Shown one piece after another: positions 44,001 through 50,331 of a stretch of DNA of 64,000 nucleotides; within the stretch, counting starts at the first letter, position 1, and the number at the start of each line of letters is the position of its first letter. The notes under the pieces were generated by a model. That model searched no databases. It was not told where the DNA came from and worked only from the letters and a program-made list of their open reading frames with translations. The stretch spans positions 62,001-126,000 of the IMG/VR virus record IMGVR_UViG_3300025840_003418; one strand, written 5' to 3'. The position numbers and the translations under genes were made by a program. This stretch comes from a virus.

Positions 44001-46245
44001 TTAAATCACCAGGAGCATTGTAAACATCAATAGCAAAATTATTTGCAGCATTAAGTGTAGCAATATAATGTCTAACTACTTTCTGACGTGTTTCCATAGG
44101 TGTACTTGACCAACCATTTGCATATTCAAATTTGTCTAAAGCAGAATATTTTTTAAGGAAAGATGTATCTGTACTAAGTGTTACAACCGATTCACCGTCC
44201 TCGTAACTAAAGGTGTCTGTTAGTAGATTAAAATCAAATACAATATCGCCGCTATTTTCTATGTTACGGTATGTAAGAGGAAATCCTAACTCTGGGTCTT
44301 CTGTTCCTCTACCTTCTTTATATGAGAATATTTTTGTTCCTTGGAATGTACTACTATTAAATAATTCTAAGTCACCATAATACTTTCCATCAGCATCATA
44401 TAGACAGAATAAAGGTTGTTGGTTAGTTTTTGTTTTTTGTTGTGTTTTAATCCAATCTGTTCCATTATAATAGTAAACAATACCCTTGTTATTACTTCCA
44501 GATTTTATAAGTACATTTTCATCTAATAAAGGTGCAGTATCTTCTGATTCTATAAGTGTAATCAAAACATCATTATCTATCTTAACTTTTTTAACTTCAA
44601 ATATTTTGTCTTTTACTAGTTTGTCTGTATCTTTTGTAAAGATAATTCTCATACCCTCTACAATATTCACACCATCAATATTATATCCTAATGAACCTTC
44701 AACCTCGCTAAAAACATCAGTAGTAAACGTATCTATTAGATCTACATCTTTTTTAATTTTTGTGCCAAATTTAAATAATCTTAGCCCTGGCTCAAATTCG
44801 ATGATAGGTCTTTTTGCTTTACCCGACTCGTCGATTGCTTCATTAGAATGATTGTATTCGTTTGTCTTTTGTAAAACGGTCTTATGAAACCATCTGTTTG
44901 CTCTTGACCAACTGTTTCCGTCAATACTTTGTCTGCCAATTACAATATAATCTTTTGTTGTTGAATAATTTTCAGCATTATCGAACGGTAACTCATCAAA
45001 ATCGTTTTTATCAAAGTCTAAAGGACGATCTGTAGAATTTGTTTGAATTACATTAAGAGACTCCTGTGGTACTAGCTTAATTGCAGAACCTACTCCTTCT
45101 ACATAATAATTGCCTTCAGCGTATTTTTCAGGACTAGTTTGTCCTCTAAAATTAACTTTTAATCCGTTTGTAAATTCTATTCCATTGGCACTAGTGTATT
45201 TTCTTGTGCCGATAATATCATCTTCAACATCTAAGAATGTGTTTTCCTCAATGTCGTAAATTCTTATTACACCACTTACATTTATATCATTTTTTGATAT
45301 GTAGTAAAGTCTATCAGGAGAGTTAAACGGAATTGTAAATTCTATTTTACCTTTTTCAAGATAAACGTTTGCAACTTCTTCGCCATTTTCTCCTAACTTA
45401 CGAATACCGTCAGGGTATAATGTTGAAACACTTTCGTCATCTTCAAACGTTACACTACCTTCATTTGGTAATACTAACCAATCGCCGGTGTCATATGTTG
45501 ATCCGAATAAATCAACTCCAAATTTACCATCATCTTTGATGCCTTCTGTTGTAGCAACTACAACTGCTTCACCTGGCTTAAAACTTTTTGTTAGAGCAAA
45601 TGCTAACGGATGTCCTTCTGTATCTATTTCAAAAGTATATTTTTGACCTCTATATAATCTTAGTGTAGGATTTCTTTCCAACTTAGTATTAAACTGAAAC
45701 GATGCATCACCGTCAGCATCATCAACTGTAATAGTATATGTACTTTGAACTTCTCTAGACTGGCCTTGTACAGCAACCGAATTTGGTCCATCAGGTAACC
45801 AGTAGTATTCTCTAAAATTAACAAATTTGTCCCAATCAATATTTGGGTTCCACGGATAACTTACTTGTGCATTAATATTACTGTGATTACTAGTATCTAC
45901 ATTATAATATTTTAGTTGGTTTATATAGTCATTATAATCTTTATAAAAAGTTACATTATCTAAACTGTCTTTGATAACAGTTGCTGGTTCTAATTGGTAG
46001 TTTTCTCTATCTTTACTAGCAGGATCGCCGATGTAATTATCTGTAGATAAAAAACTTTTAGCAACTTTACGTCCAAAGTATCCACTAATCTTTTCTGCAA
46101 CTCCAGGTTGTATAAGTTGATCCACAGTAGATTGTAAAAACTTTTGATTTGCTTCTGAACGAAAAAATCTAGGTAAAAATCTAGCACTCTGTCTTTTATC
46201 GTCATCTGGAGTAGGTAGTCCAAATTCTCCTTGTATATCGGCCAT
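32074..46245 (-). CDS. Giant (4723-residue) baseplate/tail structural protein
   Basis: It follows gp6 with a TAATG overlap, the place of the large gp7-type wedge protein in T4-like genomes, but is about four times longer. Recognisable parts: an N-terminal domain with 'WDKFVNFREYYWLPDGP'; a cupredoxin-like segment (about 185-335: 'PTLRLYRGQKYTFEIDTEGH' to 'LYYISKNDINVSGVI'); and five G.vV.Y...yy.a modules (near 1565, 1822, 2325, 2967, 3020), for example 'YIKGQVVKYKNEYYRV'. It also has two FG-GAP/propeller-like stretches (about 2240-2320 and 3150-3305, 'SVSDDGEFLAIGIPG') and GY-turn repeats such as 'GEGYTSIPTIQI' near 3707 and 4065-4122. No enzyme motif seen. It is probably a long glycan-binding baseplate or fibre protein. 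Confidence 0.82.
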   Translation of the reverse strand: MADIQGEFGLPTPDDDKRQSARFLPRFFRSEANQKFLQSTVDQLIQPGVAEKISGYFGRKVAKSFLSTDNYIGDPASKDRENYQLEPATVIKDSLDNVTFYKDYNDYINQLKYYNVDTSNHSNINAQVSYPWNPNIDWDKFVNFREYYWLPDGPNSVAVQGQSREVQSTYTITVDDADGDASFQFNTKLERNPTLRLYRGQKYTFEIDTEGHPLAFALTKSFKPGEAVVVATTEGIKDDGKFGVDLFGSTYDTGDWLVLPNEGSVTFEDDESVSTLYPDGIRKLGENGEEVANVYLEKGKIEFTIPFNSPDRLYYISKNDINVSGVIRIYDIEENTFLDVEDDIIGTRKYTSANGIEFTNGLKVNFRGQTSPEKYAEGNYYVEGVGSAIKLVPQESLNVIQTNSTDRPLDFDKNDFDELPFDNAENYSTTKDYIVIGRQSIDGNSWSRANRWFHKTVLQKTNEYNHSNEAIDESGKAKRPIIEFEPGLRLFKFGTKIKKDVDLIDTFTTDVFSEVEGSLGYNIDGVNIVEGMRIIFTKDTDKLVKDKIFEVKKVKIDNDVLITLIESEDTAPLLDENVLIKSGSNNKGIVYYYNGTDWIKTQQKTKTNQQPLFCLYDADGKYYGDLELFNSSTFQGTKIFSYKEGRGTEDPELGFPLTYRNIENSGDIVFDFNLLTDTFSYEDGESVVTLSTDTSFLKKYSALDKFEYANGWSSTPMETRQKVVRHYIATLNAANNFAIDVYNAPGDLNDLVVSVFVNNNIQKEITDYTIYRQDSKATVIFTNDLNENDSVVIKTTSAADKNDNGFYEIPLNLEKNPLNEEITSFTFGEVADQVLSMVEDLQEFDGVFPGNSNLRDLGDIDKFGKRFIKHTGPLNLPLYHLTSKKFNIVNAIEYNAKEYEKFKREVINTATNLGFDGETKLHLDKVLQEINKDKTETQPFYFSDMLGYNTTNKIVHTIFDKDDKFYGLSKKFNLSNLSEKSVNVYLNGKQLIYNLDYNFTDEGFINLDSVQQTGDILEIYEYDNTDGAFVPPTPTKLGMYPRYHPEITIDDTFVNDDEINTTLAYTCYGQLENNHTTQGWFYPLYIDRSTARDADANGEVETIKLNGLPVYFYAPKSLVKKGVAPNTDYEEYPVIALIRGHDGSFIRAYKDFRDNLLLDFEKRIYNNIKIDYTKTLVNIHNFISGSYRNSYINSDKVNDILIKDFIQWMQGSNISDYTKNDFYNVDNTFTYNYSTSVNQNGKSVEGFWRGVYINAYDTDRPHTHPWEMLGFSIKPEWWETQYGASPYTSDNIVLWKDLETGTIKDPNGTKINPLYARPGLLNFVPVDSQGKLKSPAESGHIENIVFRDLGKPFKFGDHSPVETAWRRSSSYCFALVKAMLLNKPAHFMSMAFDTSRTVKNNANQNVYLSTQKQVNLASLSLPNTVNQNSRVFTSGLVNFVHNLIGSNVYALYDDYQYDLKNINNQLGFKLAGFTDKDKLSIILDSKSPTNDQPSGIFIPQENYDVFLNTSSPIDVIVYSGVIIEKATDGYIVKGYNFNNPNFKYFKPLTRQGDREFTFGGDPEPSTDWTENKKYIKGQVVKYKNEYYRVSSNYTSDSVFDTNVHFKLDNLPVNGGKSVVIKSTFETKISNLNYGTKLTSTQEVCDFLLGYQEYLKSTGFTFDYFNDKFNTIENWNNALQEFVIWTSEGWASGTILSLSPGAYALEFKKDFAVVDDIYDEFYDYSLLSEQGLPLRQKFSSILRDNNSFSLKTKNTDSGIYNLALPLVQKEHVVIIDNETVFNDKIYQPRTGYRQERLKVLGYRSDNWLGGLNIPGFIYDDTHVTEWTRWQDYNIGSVVKYKEYYYVANNEVAGSYNFEFTNWVRLNEKPESKLIANFEYKINQFADFYDLDTDNFDLEQQKMAQHLIGYQKREYLSNIIQDDVSQYKFYQGYIQDKGTMNALDKLFNSIRGQGLEFYEEWALQVGKYGSTDNIKQIEIPITQSNLRESPQSIEFVEYLPEETFDKTYRVRPFDLLDKPQDFNVNTFPTTTNKEYILSGGYVHEDDIDFKTAAITDLKDVDINQMNIEQYIWVTFENPNNWNVYQIIDLEVNSASLSVFATPDESNQYYATITLTENQGFNLESGDYVAIVGAQLYNVFSFYEVISYIDNQIFIRVSEDNNIIDFDSENFDIYTIKKVRASNFEEFNTIARESKFESQRVWIDNYAGENRWAVLENTPSYKVLGSIVNPEDPEDSTNLEVFTDYASDFAISSNNKDLFLSSPESGNGKVFYYTRNREDTAHEFVQTFTSLELPFSTENAKYGKSVSVSDDGEFLAIGIPGASQIKTKYKGDYVSNVLYSKRDIVKYKESLWRANRNIVQEGTTQTFETYDSYINIESRIDQDSTNLTLLSQAYPGLGSTSGNDHILVRAPLAQHIATTTGDYIRLKWNELSYVNGSLTSVYKPWNDTLSTFGISTDFVSGWHRIQEKITRIIIINDYLRTVDTGDIVQSSTGSATVAKVKATSTDLMIYLKDEKGTFDTTDFLNLYDFANDLTAPIGTYTEVTLGETSEEFGLWLIDSPVYTSTNTPFETGKGLVYLDVLEASNYNAGTQTRIDYVNVLDTVNSIGEVNLARDRVNIIDQLTYNDPDNGIVLSDKWIVRVPTNLSNSVSSNLVGIGSSSNPSYEFYMYNYENAIDVSASGITHAITNKTQTVYDVWDGYIDIDFSGYTNFEGTIYGLKVGDVIQDVQRPLDINGQPSTNPTPTDHEATIVYIKRNTGVDFQKVRVYIKINSGLWDLEPNIAQVQILRLAGTTTDGTVREVNRLIGEINDFNADTVVPSGDAGKFLVFEADNDFAYSQYSEIFDQEYYFYTVLTQTLASEITASAPSSLNLDWSQIYHIETNEAGNPSLNGVGAVAIYSKSGINNYVLNQVLVSEFNFNVLNENFGKKVKILNSNNGYKLCVSSKGSGTEENSGIITFFEHGPIDVTNYRGKYNSNENYVIGETVSNEGRYYRARTTLTSDNDIDDSNSWEDISWRRTTDEKYRGTIAINSEYGKGSVVLYNNGLYKAKTNIITSATIGDLSTDASWTAVDNNVEYIGYIPWITSSLITGDAQFDNTDIVLFSDDFIVSENANILITKISQTGNSIALVVYVLDNGRYRYQQTIDDTDGNVGFATSFKLNPQGNKLAVSRTLDGIGSVHIYNFVSGQFDVNNPQIITPPSVFTTKKFGYTLSFGEENLAIGSLDARVFIDDSTDFIVNGIFTPEVYDQGVVYYYEEVNNNLIFAERITYGVIDDNAEQNVKINGNHLYIGASAQDNNQYQGEFFNYRKTYDAKTWTVTRQISDPVDIKKIKSAFLYNKTRDEIVSYLDFIDPIQGKIAGPAEKNITYKTPYDPASYNVGDAADTVFWSDDHVGKIWWDISKCKFTYPYQKSIQYQKDNWNELQPDASVDVYEWVESVYLPSTWDELSNLPEGSTLGISGTTLYGDTQFSKRFIYDNDSQTFSEIYYYWVRNKNSVPKTDTNRTISALDIARLIATPREQGYRFISFLSSNGISLNNCDSLITNDDIVLNIRYHIQDNRNQNEHDVYQILSDGLKNSAPHPIIETKWFDSLIGFDKSDRTIPDPALLEKNRYGIQNNPRQGMFKNRVEALKNLVDRVNIVLENNNIVDNIDMQRLNLVDELPTINSGLFDVTFNNETELTSINSKIKTPILKPVITNGKITNVQILDPGRGYKVPPTYTINGIGQDANFEIEINNLGQITRVNLTNNGSNYDNNTSITVRAYSALVITDNTLSDNSWAIYRYNSTEETWQKTRVQSYSVPRYWQYIDWYAAGYNALSKVDHYIKGTYQIEGTNAKLGQIIKVENVGTGGWLLLKRKSTTDNEDFTQVYDTIGRQNGTIKLLPSLYGVNSSTGFDNRSFDNFSFDKDPRIELRIILEAIRDDIFVGNLQNEYNQLFISSLRYILNEQRSVDWFFKTSFVKVKHHASTLEQDITFNVDNLDNYKSYIEEVKPFKTVLREFISNHTKTEETNTSVTDFDLPTYYDDIKEKIVPNNVKITNGEIVTTDDNITEYPRRNWLDNVGFEITDIKITNSGTEYTTKPAVEVIGGGGSGAVIEAFIGYGNITGLKIVYPGEGYTSIPTIQIAPPPNSEGVQATAYPVLGRSKPRTIRSTIKFDRNWPVLTQSVNTLEHTQSFTGTGTQTVFDLEWPMQVLNSTYVVYINNTEVLSGQYSVTNIQDMSKGYTRYKGRVVLSTPAGVGDTVTIVYNKSLEILNAIDRIKFAYNPNDNMISKDAAQLMDGIDYAGVQIDTLDFGTARGWGNGEWTDFDYDTDEELEDLIVELDGSSTSIILPRALELDVSYNIYRIGIDSNDNIFSNIRHDDENFGTAQQSNLNATCQTLVGDGETQVINLNDLGIMTAIREGESYVKIVVRKVTSDGSILPYGATYDTDISGGDLNYLNASGQRPEDIIIDGDNFVTPESAKSVEELVPGQVQDTLDMQVTTKGEDSAVYSYRIFKDITNNTTYKRIDSPTTKLSKELTQYDLQIEVKDATNLPEPDRELNLPGVLWIGKERIEYLVKDENRLRLIRRGTLGTGVRDVHPLGTPVYDQSRTKNITYEDVTQTQTVDSADVSSVASTFELGFIPNSVDEFEIFINGIRLTGKTSKLYNPNIAQDSPEGDEDVAADFTLSYVIENDTPVQAIIDITNSSLLEFATRNIVVTRKKGSMWNVIGESITETETSIGFFLRSGN

Positions 46246-49200
46246 TAGTAACTATATCCTCCGCCATTTGAATTATTCGAACTTCCAGAGTTAGGCGAAC
46301 TTACACTACTACTCGAACTTGAATTACCGGTGCTTGTTGCACTTGTGTTTGCTGTATTTGATGTAGTAGATACAGTTCTACTTTGTACTTCAGATGTTGA
46401 CGTAGTAATAGTTGTTACTACATTTCCTGATGCTTGTAAATTATCAGCTGTTAGTTTGTCAACAATTTCTATATTATCAACTGTGGCAGCACTAATAAAT
46501 ATTTCGTCTGATTCGGCACTTATTTCAAATAAACTACCAAATGTCTGTGTCGATCTTTTTGGTACAACAACTATACTCAACAAAGTTGGACTTAACACAT
46601 TCATTATATAAGAACTAAGTTCTTGGAAGTAAAATGTGTCTCCAAAATCCCAATTTTCAATTTGAAAAAATTGATTTATTAAATCAATAATTTTACTCTT
46701 TAGTTCATTGTTGTTAATGGCAATTCTATCATTTTTTACAATTTTAAATGTTACTTGAAGATCTTCGTTAGCTTTATCGCCAAACAGCATTTTATACTTT
46801 ACTGGATGAAATACAACTTCGTCACTTATACTTTTTATTTGATAAATTTCAGACCCGTAGTTTCTAAATAACTCGTCAGTGCTAGGTGGTAAAGGCTTTA
46901 CACTAAGACCACCGTTAATATATGCTCGCATTGCTTGATCATACGATTTAACAAGCAAAAACGTATCTAAAATATTAGAAGTTGCTGGATCAATTCTATA
47001 ATTAGAATCAGAAACATGTACATAATGAAATTTTAAATTATCTCTACCTATAAATGCTTTATAGTCATTTATAATACTAAGATTATTTTGAGTTTTATTT
47101 AATACCTTAAATAAATCAAAATCAGAAAAGTAAAAAATCTGTCCATCATCAAAATTTACATAAGAACCTAATTCTGAGTCATTAGCAAATTCAGTATTAA
47201 TAGTACCATTGCTATTATCAAAATATCGTTGTGAAATGATGTTATCTTTTTTAGTAATTTTCTGGAATATATATTTGTCATTGCCGATAATATCATTGAA
47301 CACTCCTAGATTATCAGCTATACCATCCGAATCACTGTCAACAAATTTTAACTGTATTTTAGTATTATCAACGTAGCCAAACGAGTCAGTATATGAATCA
47401 GAAATATGCCAAACAAAATCGTTATTAAATGCTATATTGTTTAATTGATCAGGTTGTGTGTTAATATTTAAAACAGTAATTTTGTCTTGTTGTACTTGAT
47501 TAGTCTTAGGATCGTATACTTTGTTATTACCATCATAGAAGAATTTTATTTCGTCTTTGCTTTCAAAAATATATCTTATGTTTCTATAATTAACTGTATA
47601 TTGTTGTCCGTTAGTTTTAAAATAAAATATCCAGCTCGAATCTAAGTTAGATGAAAGAGTACTACCGGCGTTTTGCAAACCAAATTTAGAAGTTGTATTA
47701 ATGTCTTCTGATTTTATAAGTTTCCATTGAGCACTATTTTGATCATATCGTATGCCAAAATCTTTGTAAGAAAATGCTCTATCTATTATTTGAGTTTTTA
47801 AATCTGCAGATAATGCTAATGCATATTTTGGCAGTATTTCTACTAATAAAGAACCATTAGGAATTACGTCATTAAATGTAATAGGTCCTTGACCTGTTAT
47901 TGTGTTTAGCGTCCCGTCAGCATCGACTGATTGTACCGAAACCCATTTATATGTAGAGGAACCTGGATGGTCAGCTGTACCTGCCATTATTGTATCGCCC
48001 ATAAAGTGATACCCTGTAGGTGCTTCAAATTTACACAATGCTCCTGCTTGTAAATTTTTAAGTGCATTTACTGTGTAAGTTCCTACTGGGTAAATGTTAT
48101 CATTGTCGACGTTGTTTCCGCTAGGTGTAGAAAATATTTCGCCGCTGTCAAGAGTCTTTTCAAAATAACCAGTAGATGCATTTGTAGTTGATGTAACTTG
48201 TTTCCAATATGCTTGTAAATCGATTGTGCTTTGTTTAAAGAAATTTGCAATATAAAAATTTCTTATATTTGGAGACTTAATCCTAGGTTCAATGTCACTA
48301 TATAATATGCCTTCAATATCAGATTGTGTTACAAACGAAAAATTAAAACTATCTGTGAATTCTTCTTTATATAATACTCCGTCATTACCGTATAAATTTG
48401 TTGCTGAGTACTTACCGCTTGGATCTCGTAAATCTAAATACCTACTTATTCCACTTGATATTCTATTTACAGTTCGTGTTTTAATAATATCCTGATCAAT
48501 CCCTAAAGGACCAATATTATAGTCTTCAGCAGTTATTAGTCTGTTTTGTGTATAGTAAGTTGCTGGAGCATTTTGTTTTATATCTGCATCTGTTTCAGAC
48601 GGTCTTGCATTAGTTACAGAAGTTTTTAATCCTAGTGTAATTGTCAGTGTTTCTTGTCTATTAATTTTACTTACGTAAGGAATTTCGATTGTTACATTAC
48701 TAATAGTGTTAGGGTTAATTACCATATTTCTATTATCACTAGTTCTATAATACAAACGAAATTTACCTGCAGGTAAATTACCAAATACACCATCACTAAA
48801 CACAAGATTTACTCTGTCATTTACTCGAGTAGTAACTGCATAAACATTTTTGTTATTAGCAAATAAACTGTTATAAATTATGTTGTTACCTTCAACCGAA
48901 TCAAGTTTTGTCCATAAATCAAGTTCAAAACCATTGGTGTCAATACCATATAGCCATAAATCAGAATTATTAATATTTGAATTATCAATAGCAACAGTTT
49001 GATTTGGAATTGGGTTAGTAATATCAAACACAGCACTATCCATTGTACCTTGTCTAAAGTGCATAAAAAATCCTGTATTTGAACTTCCGGCGCCTTGACC
49101 GTCATTTCTATACACAAACGATGGACTAACTCCAGGTAATGGTGGTTCTTCAATTATTGAATCTTCGCTTATAATTGTACTTGTAACTTCGAATTTAGTA

Positions 49201-49826
49201 GATATACCCTCTACTACAGCTTCAAAATTATATATCGGAACATCTGCATTTAACGCATTAAATGTATATTGCTCAGTAGTAATATTTTGTAAATTTGCAA
49301 TGTTAGATGGATTTCCAATAGAGTTTTCACCTGGCAATGCAGAATTTAAAATTTTATTAAATTGTTCAAAATAATTAGGATTTGATCTGTCATTCCATAC
49401 TACAGTTTTATTGGCTAAATTATTACCGTTAGTATCAATAATACCTTCAGTAGTTGATACACTATCAAACTTTAATAGTCCGTTGGCTGCTTTGTTCCTT
49501 GTAGGATTATACGAAATTAATCTAGCTAATCTTAGAACACTTTCTCGACGTTCTGCTGTTTCTAAAAAGTTTTCTCTAGCATTTAAGTCAATTCTGAAGG
49601 ATAAGTTTTGTCCTAAAAATGCAATTAAATCGATTAGCGCAAGATATTCTGAACTTTCAATATAATCATTAAAGTCTTCTGGGTAATTTTGACGTAGGTA
49701 ATTAATCATTGTCCTACGTAAGTTGTCAAAGTCGTAACTTTGAAAGTCTGCATTACGAAAAGACTGATAAACTCGTTTCCAATCTTCTGTTGCTAATAAT
49801 CGCGATTGCCTATCAGTTGATGACAT
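46245..49826 (-). CDS. gp6: Baseplate wedge protein gp6
   Basis: The N-terminal region 'DFDNLRRTMINYLRQNYPED', 'ESSEYLALIDLIAFLGQNLS', 'RIDLNARENFLETAERRESV' and 'LARLISYNPTRN' is the hallmark of T4 gp6, the wedge protein that dimerises around the baseplate. The start is ATG 49826 with AAGGAAA upstream, not the TTG at 49841. At 1193 residues it is much longer than T4 gp6 (about 660). The extra length is a beta-rich middle and a last about 60 residues composed almost only of Ser, Thr, Asn and Gly. It is followed by the giant gene with a one-base overlap and preceded by a late promoter box. Confidence 0.93.
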   Translation of the reverse strand: MSSTDRQSRLLATEDWKRVYQSFRNADFQSYDFDNLRRTMINYLRQNYPEDFNDYIESSEYLALIDLIAFLGQNLSFRIDLNARENFLETAERRESVLRLARLISYNPTRNKAANGLLKFDSVSTTEGIIDTNGNNLANKTVVWNDRSNPNYFEQFNKILNSALPGENSIGNPSNIANLQNITTEQYTFNALNADVPIYNFEAVVEGISTKFEVTSTIISEDSIIEEPPLPGVSPSFVYRNDGQGAGSSNTGFFMHFRQGTMDSAVFDITNPIPNQTVAIDNSNINNSDLWLYGIDTNGFELDLWTKLDSVEGNNIIYNSLFANNKNVYAVTTRVNDRVNLVFSDGVFGNLPAGKFRLYYRTSDNRNMVINPNTISNVTIEIPYVSKINRQETLTITLGLKTSVTNARPSETDADIKQNAPATYYTQNRLITAEDYNIGPLGIDQDIIKTRTVNRISSGISRYLDLRDPSGKYSATNLYGNDGVLYKEEFTDSFNFSFVTQSDIEGILYSDIEPRIKSPNIRNFYIANFFKQSTIDLQAYWKQVTSTTNASTGYFEKTLDSGEIFSTPSGNNVDNDNIYPVGTYTVNALKNLQAGALCKFEAPTGYHFMGDTIMAGTADHPGSSTYKWVSVQSVDADGTLNTITGQGPITFNDVIPNGSLLVEILPKYALALSADLKTQIIDRAFSYKDFGIRYDQNSAQWKLIKSEDINTTSKFGLQNAGSTLSSNLDSSWIFYFKTNGQQYTVNYRNIRYIFESKDEIKFFYDGNNKVYDPKTNQVQQDKITVLNINTQPDQLNNIAFNNDFVWHISDSYTDSFGYVDNTKIQLKFVDSDSDGIADNLGVFNDIIGNDKYIFQKITKKDNIISQRYFDNSNGTINTEFANDSELGSYVNFDDGQIFYFSDFDLFKVLNKTQNNLSIINDYKAFIGRDNLKFHYVHVSDSNYRIDPATSNILDTFLLVKSYDQAMRAYINGGLSVKPLPPSTDELFRNYGSEIYQIKSISDEVVFHPVKYKMLFGDKANEDLQVTFKIVKNDRIAINNNELKSKIIDLINQFFQIENWDFGDTFYFQELSSYIMNVLSPTLLSIVVVPKRSTQTFGSLFEISAESDEIFISAATVDNIEIVDKLTADNLQASGNVVTTITTSTSEVQSRTVSTTSNTANTSATSTGNSSSSSSVSSPNSGSSNNSNGGGYSY

Positions 49827-49850
49827 AAAAATTTCCTTCAATAATGTTTA

Positions 49851-49858
49851 TATTTATG
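49851..49858 (-). promoter_or_regulatory. T4-type late promoter box (CATAAATA)
   Basis: CATAAATA on the minus strand lies in the 55-base gap between the gp25 and gp6 genes, 24 bases before ATG 49826, with GAAGGAAA in between. It matches the late boxes at 27168, 32068 and 60194 in core and spacing. Confidence 0.65.
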
Positions 49859-49881
49859 CAAGGAAATAATAGTATCTGTTA

Positions 49882-50319
49882 TTAATCTTTAGTACTTTGT
49901 TGATCAAATCGAAACAATAATTGCTCTGAAATATTGTAAGGCAGATAGGATAATAAACAACTTACTTCAATACCTGATTCATAAGTATCAACAAATACAT
50001 TCTCAACTTGAACTCTCGGATCATAGTTTACAATATTTGTAACATTCTCTAATATAGCATCTCGCACATCATCAGTAAATGGTTCCCATAATAGATCCCA
50101 AATTACACATCCAAAATACGGATCACTTAGTTTTTCGCCACGTTGTATATGGAAATGATTAATAATGTCTTGTTTAATAAGCTCAAAATCATATAATGCA
50201 AATCCTTCGGTATTTTCGTTAATACTAGAGAATCCTCTATAAGATCTTCCAACTGATGATGGCGTCGGTTTACCTTGTACAGTAACCCTTTTGTATAGAT
50301 TTTTTTCTAATGAACTCAT
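49882..50319 (-). CDS. gp25: Baseplate wedge protein gp25
   Basis: The 145-residue protein has the gp25/GPW family course: 'LYDFELIKQDIINHFHIQRG', then 'EKLSDPYFGCVIWDLLWEP' and 'AILENVTNIVNYDPRVQVEN'. gp25 joins the wedge to the tail sheath in all contractile tails and carries the EPR-like motif that contacts the sheath; here 'NYDPRVQV' occupies that position. It lies 12 bases after the spike gene and before gp6, the same order as in other T4-like baseplate clusters. AAGGTA precedes the ATG. Confidence 0.92.
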   Translation of the reverse strand: MSSLEKNLYKRVTVQGKPTPSSVGRSYRGFSSINENTEGFALYDFELIKQDIINHFHIQRGEKLSDPYFGCVIWDLLWEPFTDDVRDAILENVTNIVNYDPRVQVENVFVDTYESGIEVSCLLSYLPYNISEQLLFRFDQQSTKD

Positions 50320-50331
50320 ACTGTATTTACC

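Noticed and set aside
32074-46245. Several genes fused by an assembly error
   Set aside because: A single uninterrupted frame of 4723 codons with even composition and repeated modules throughout is better explained as one gene.
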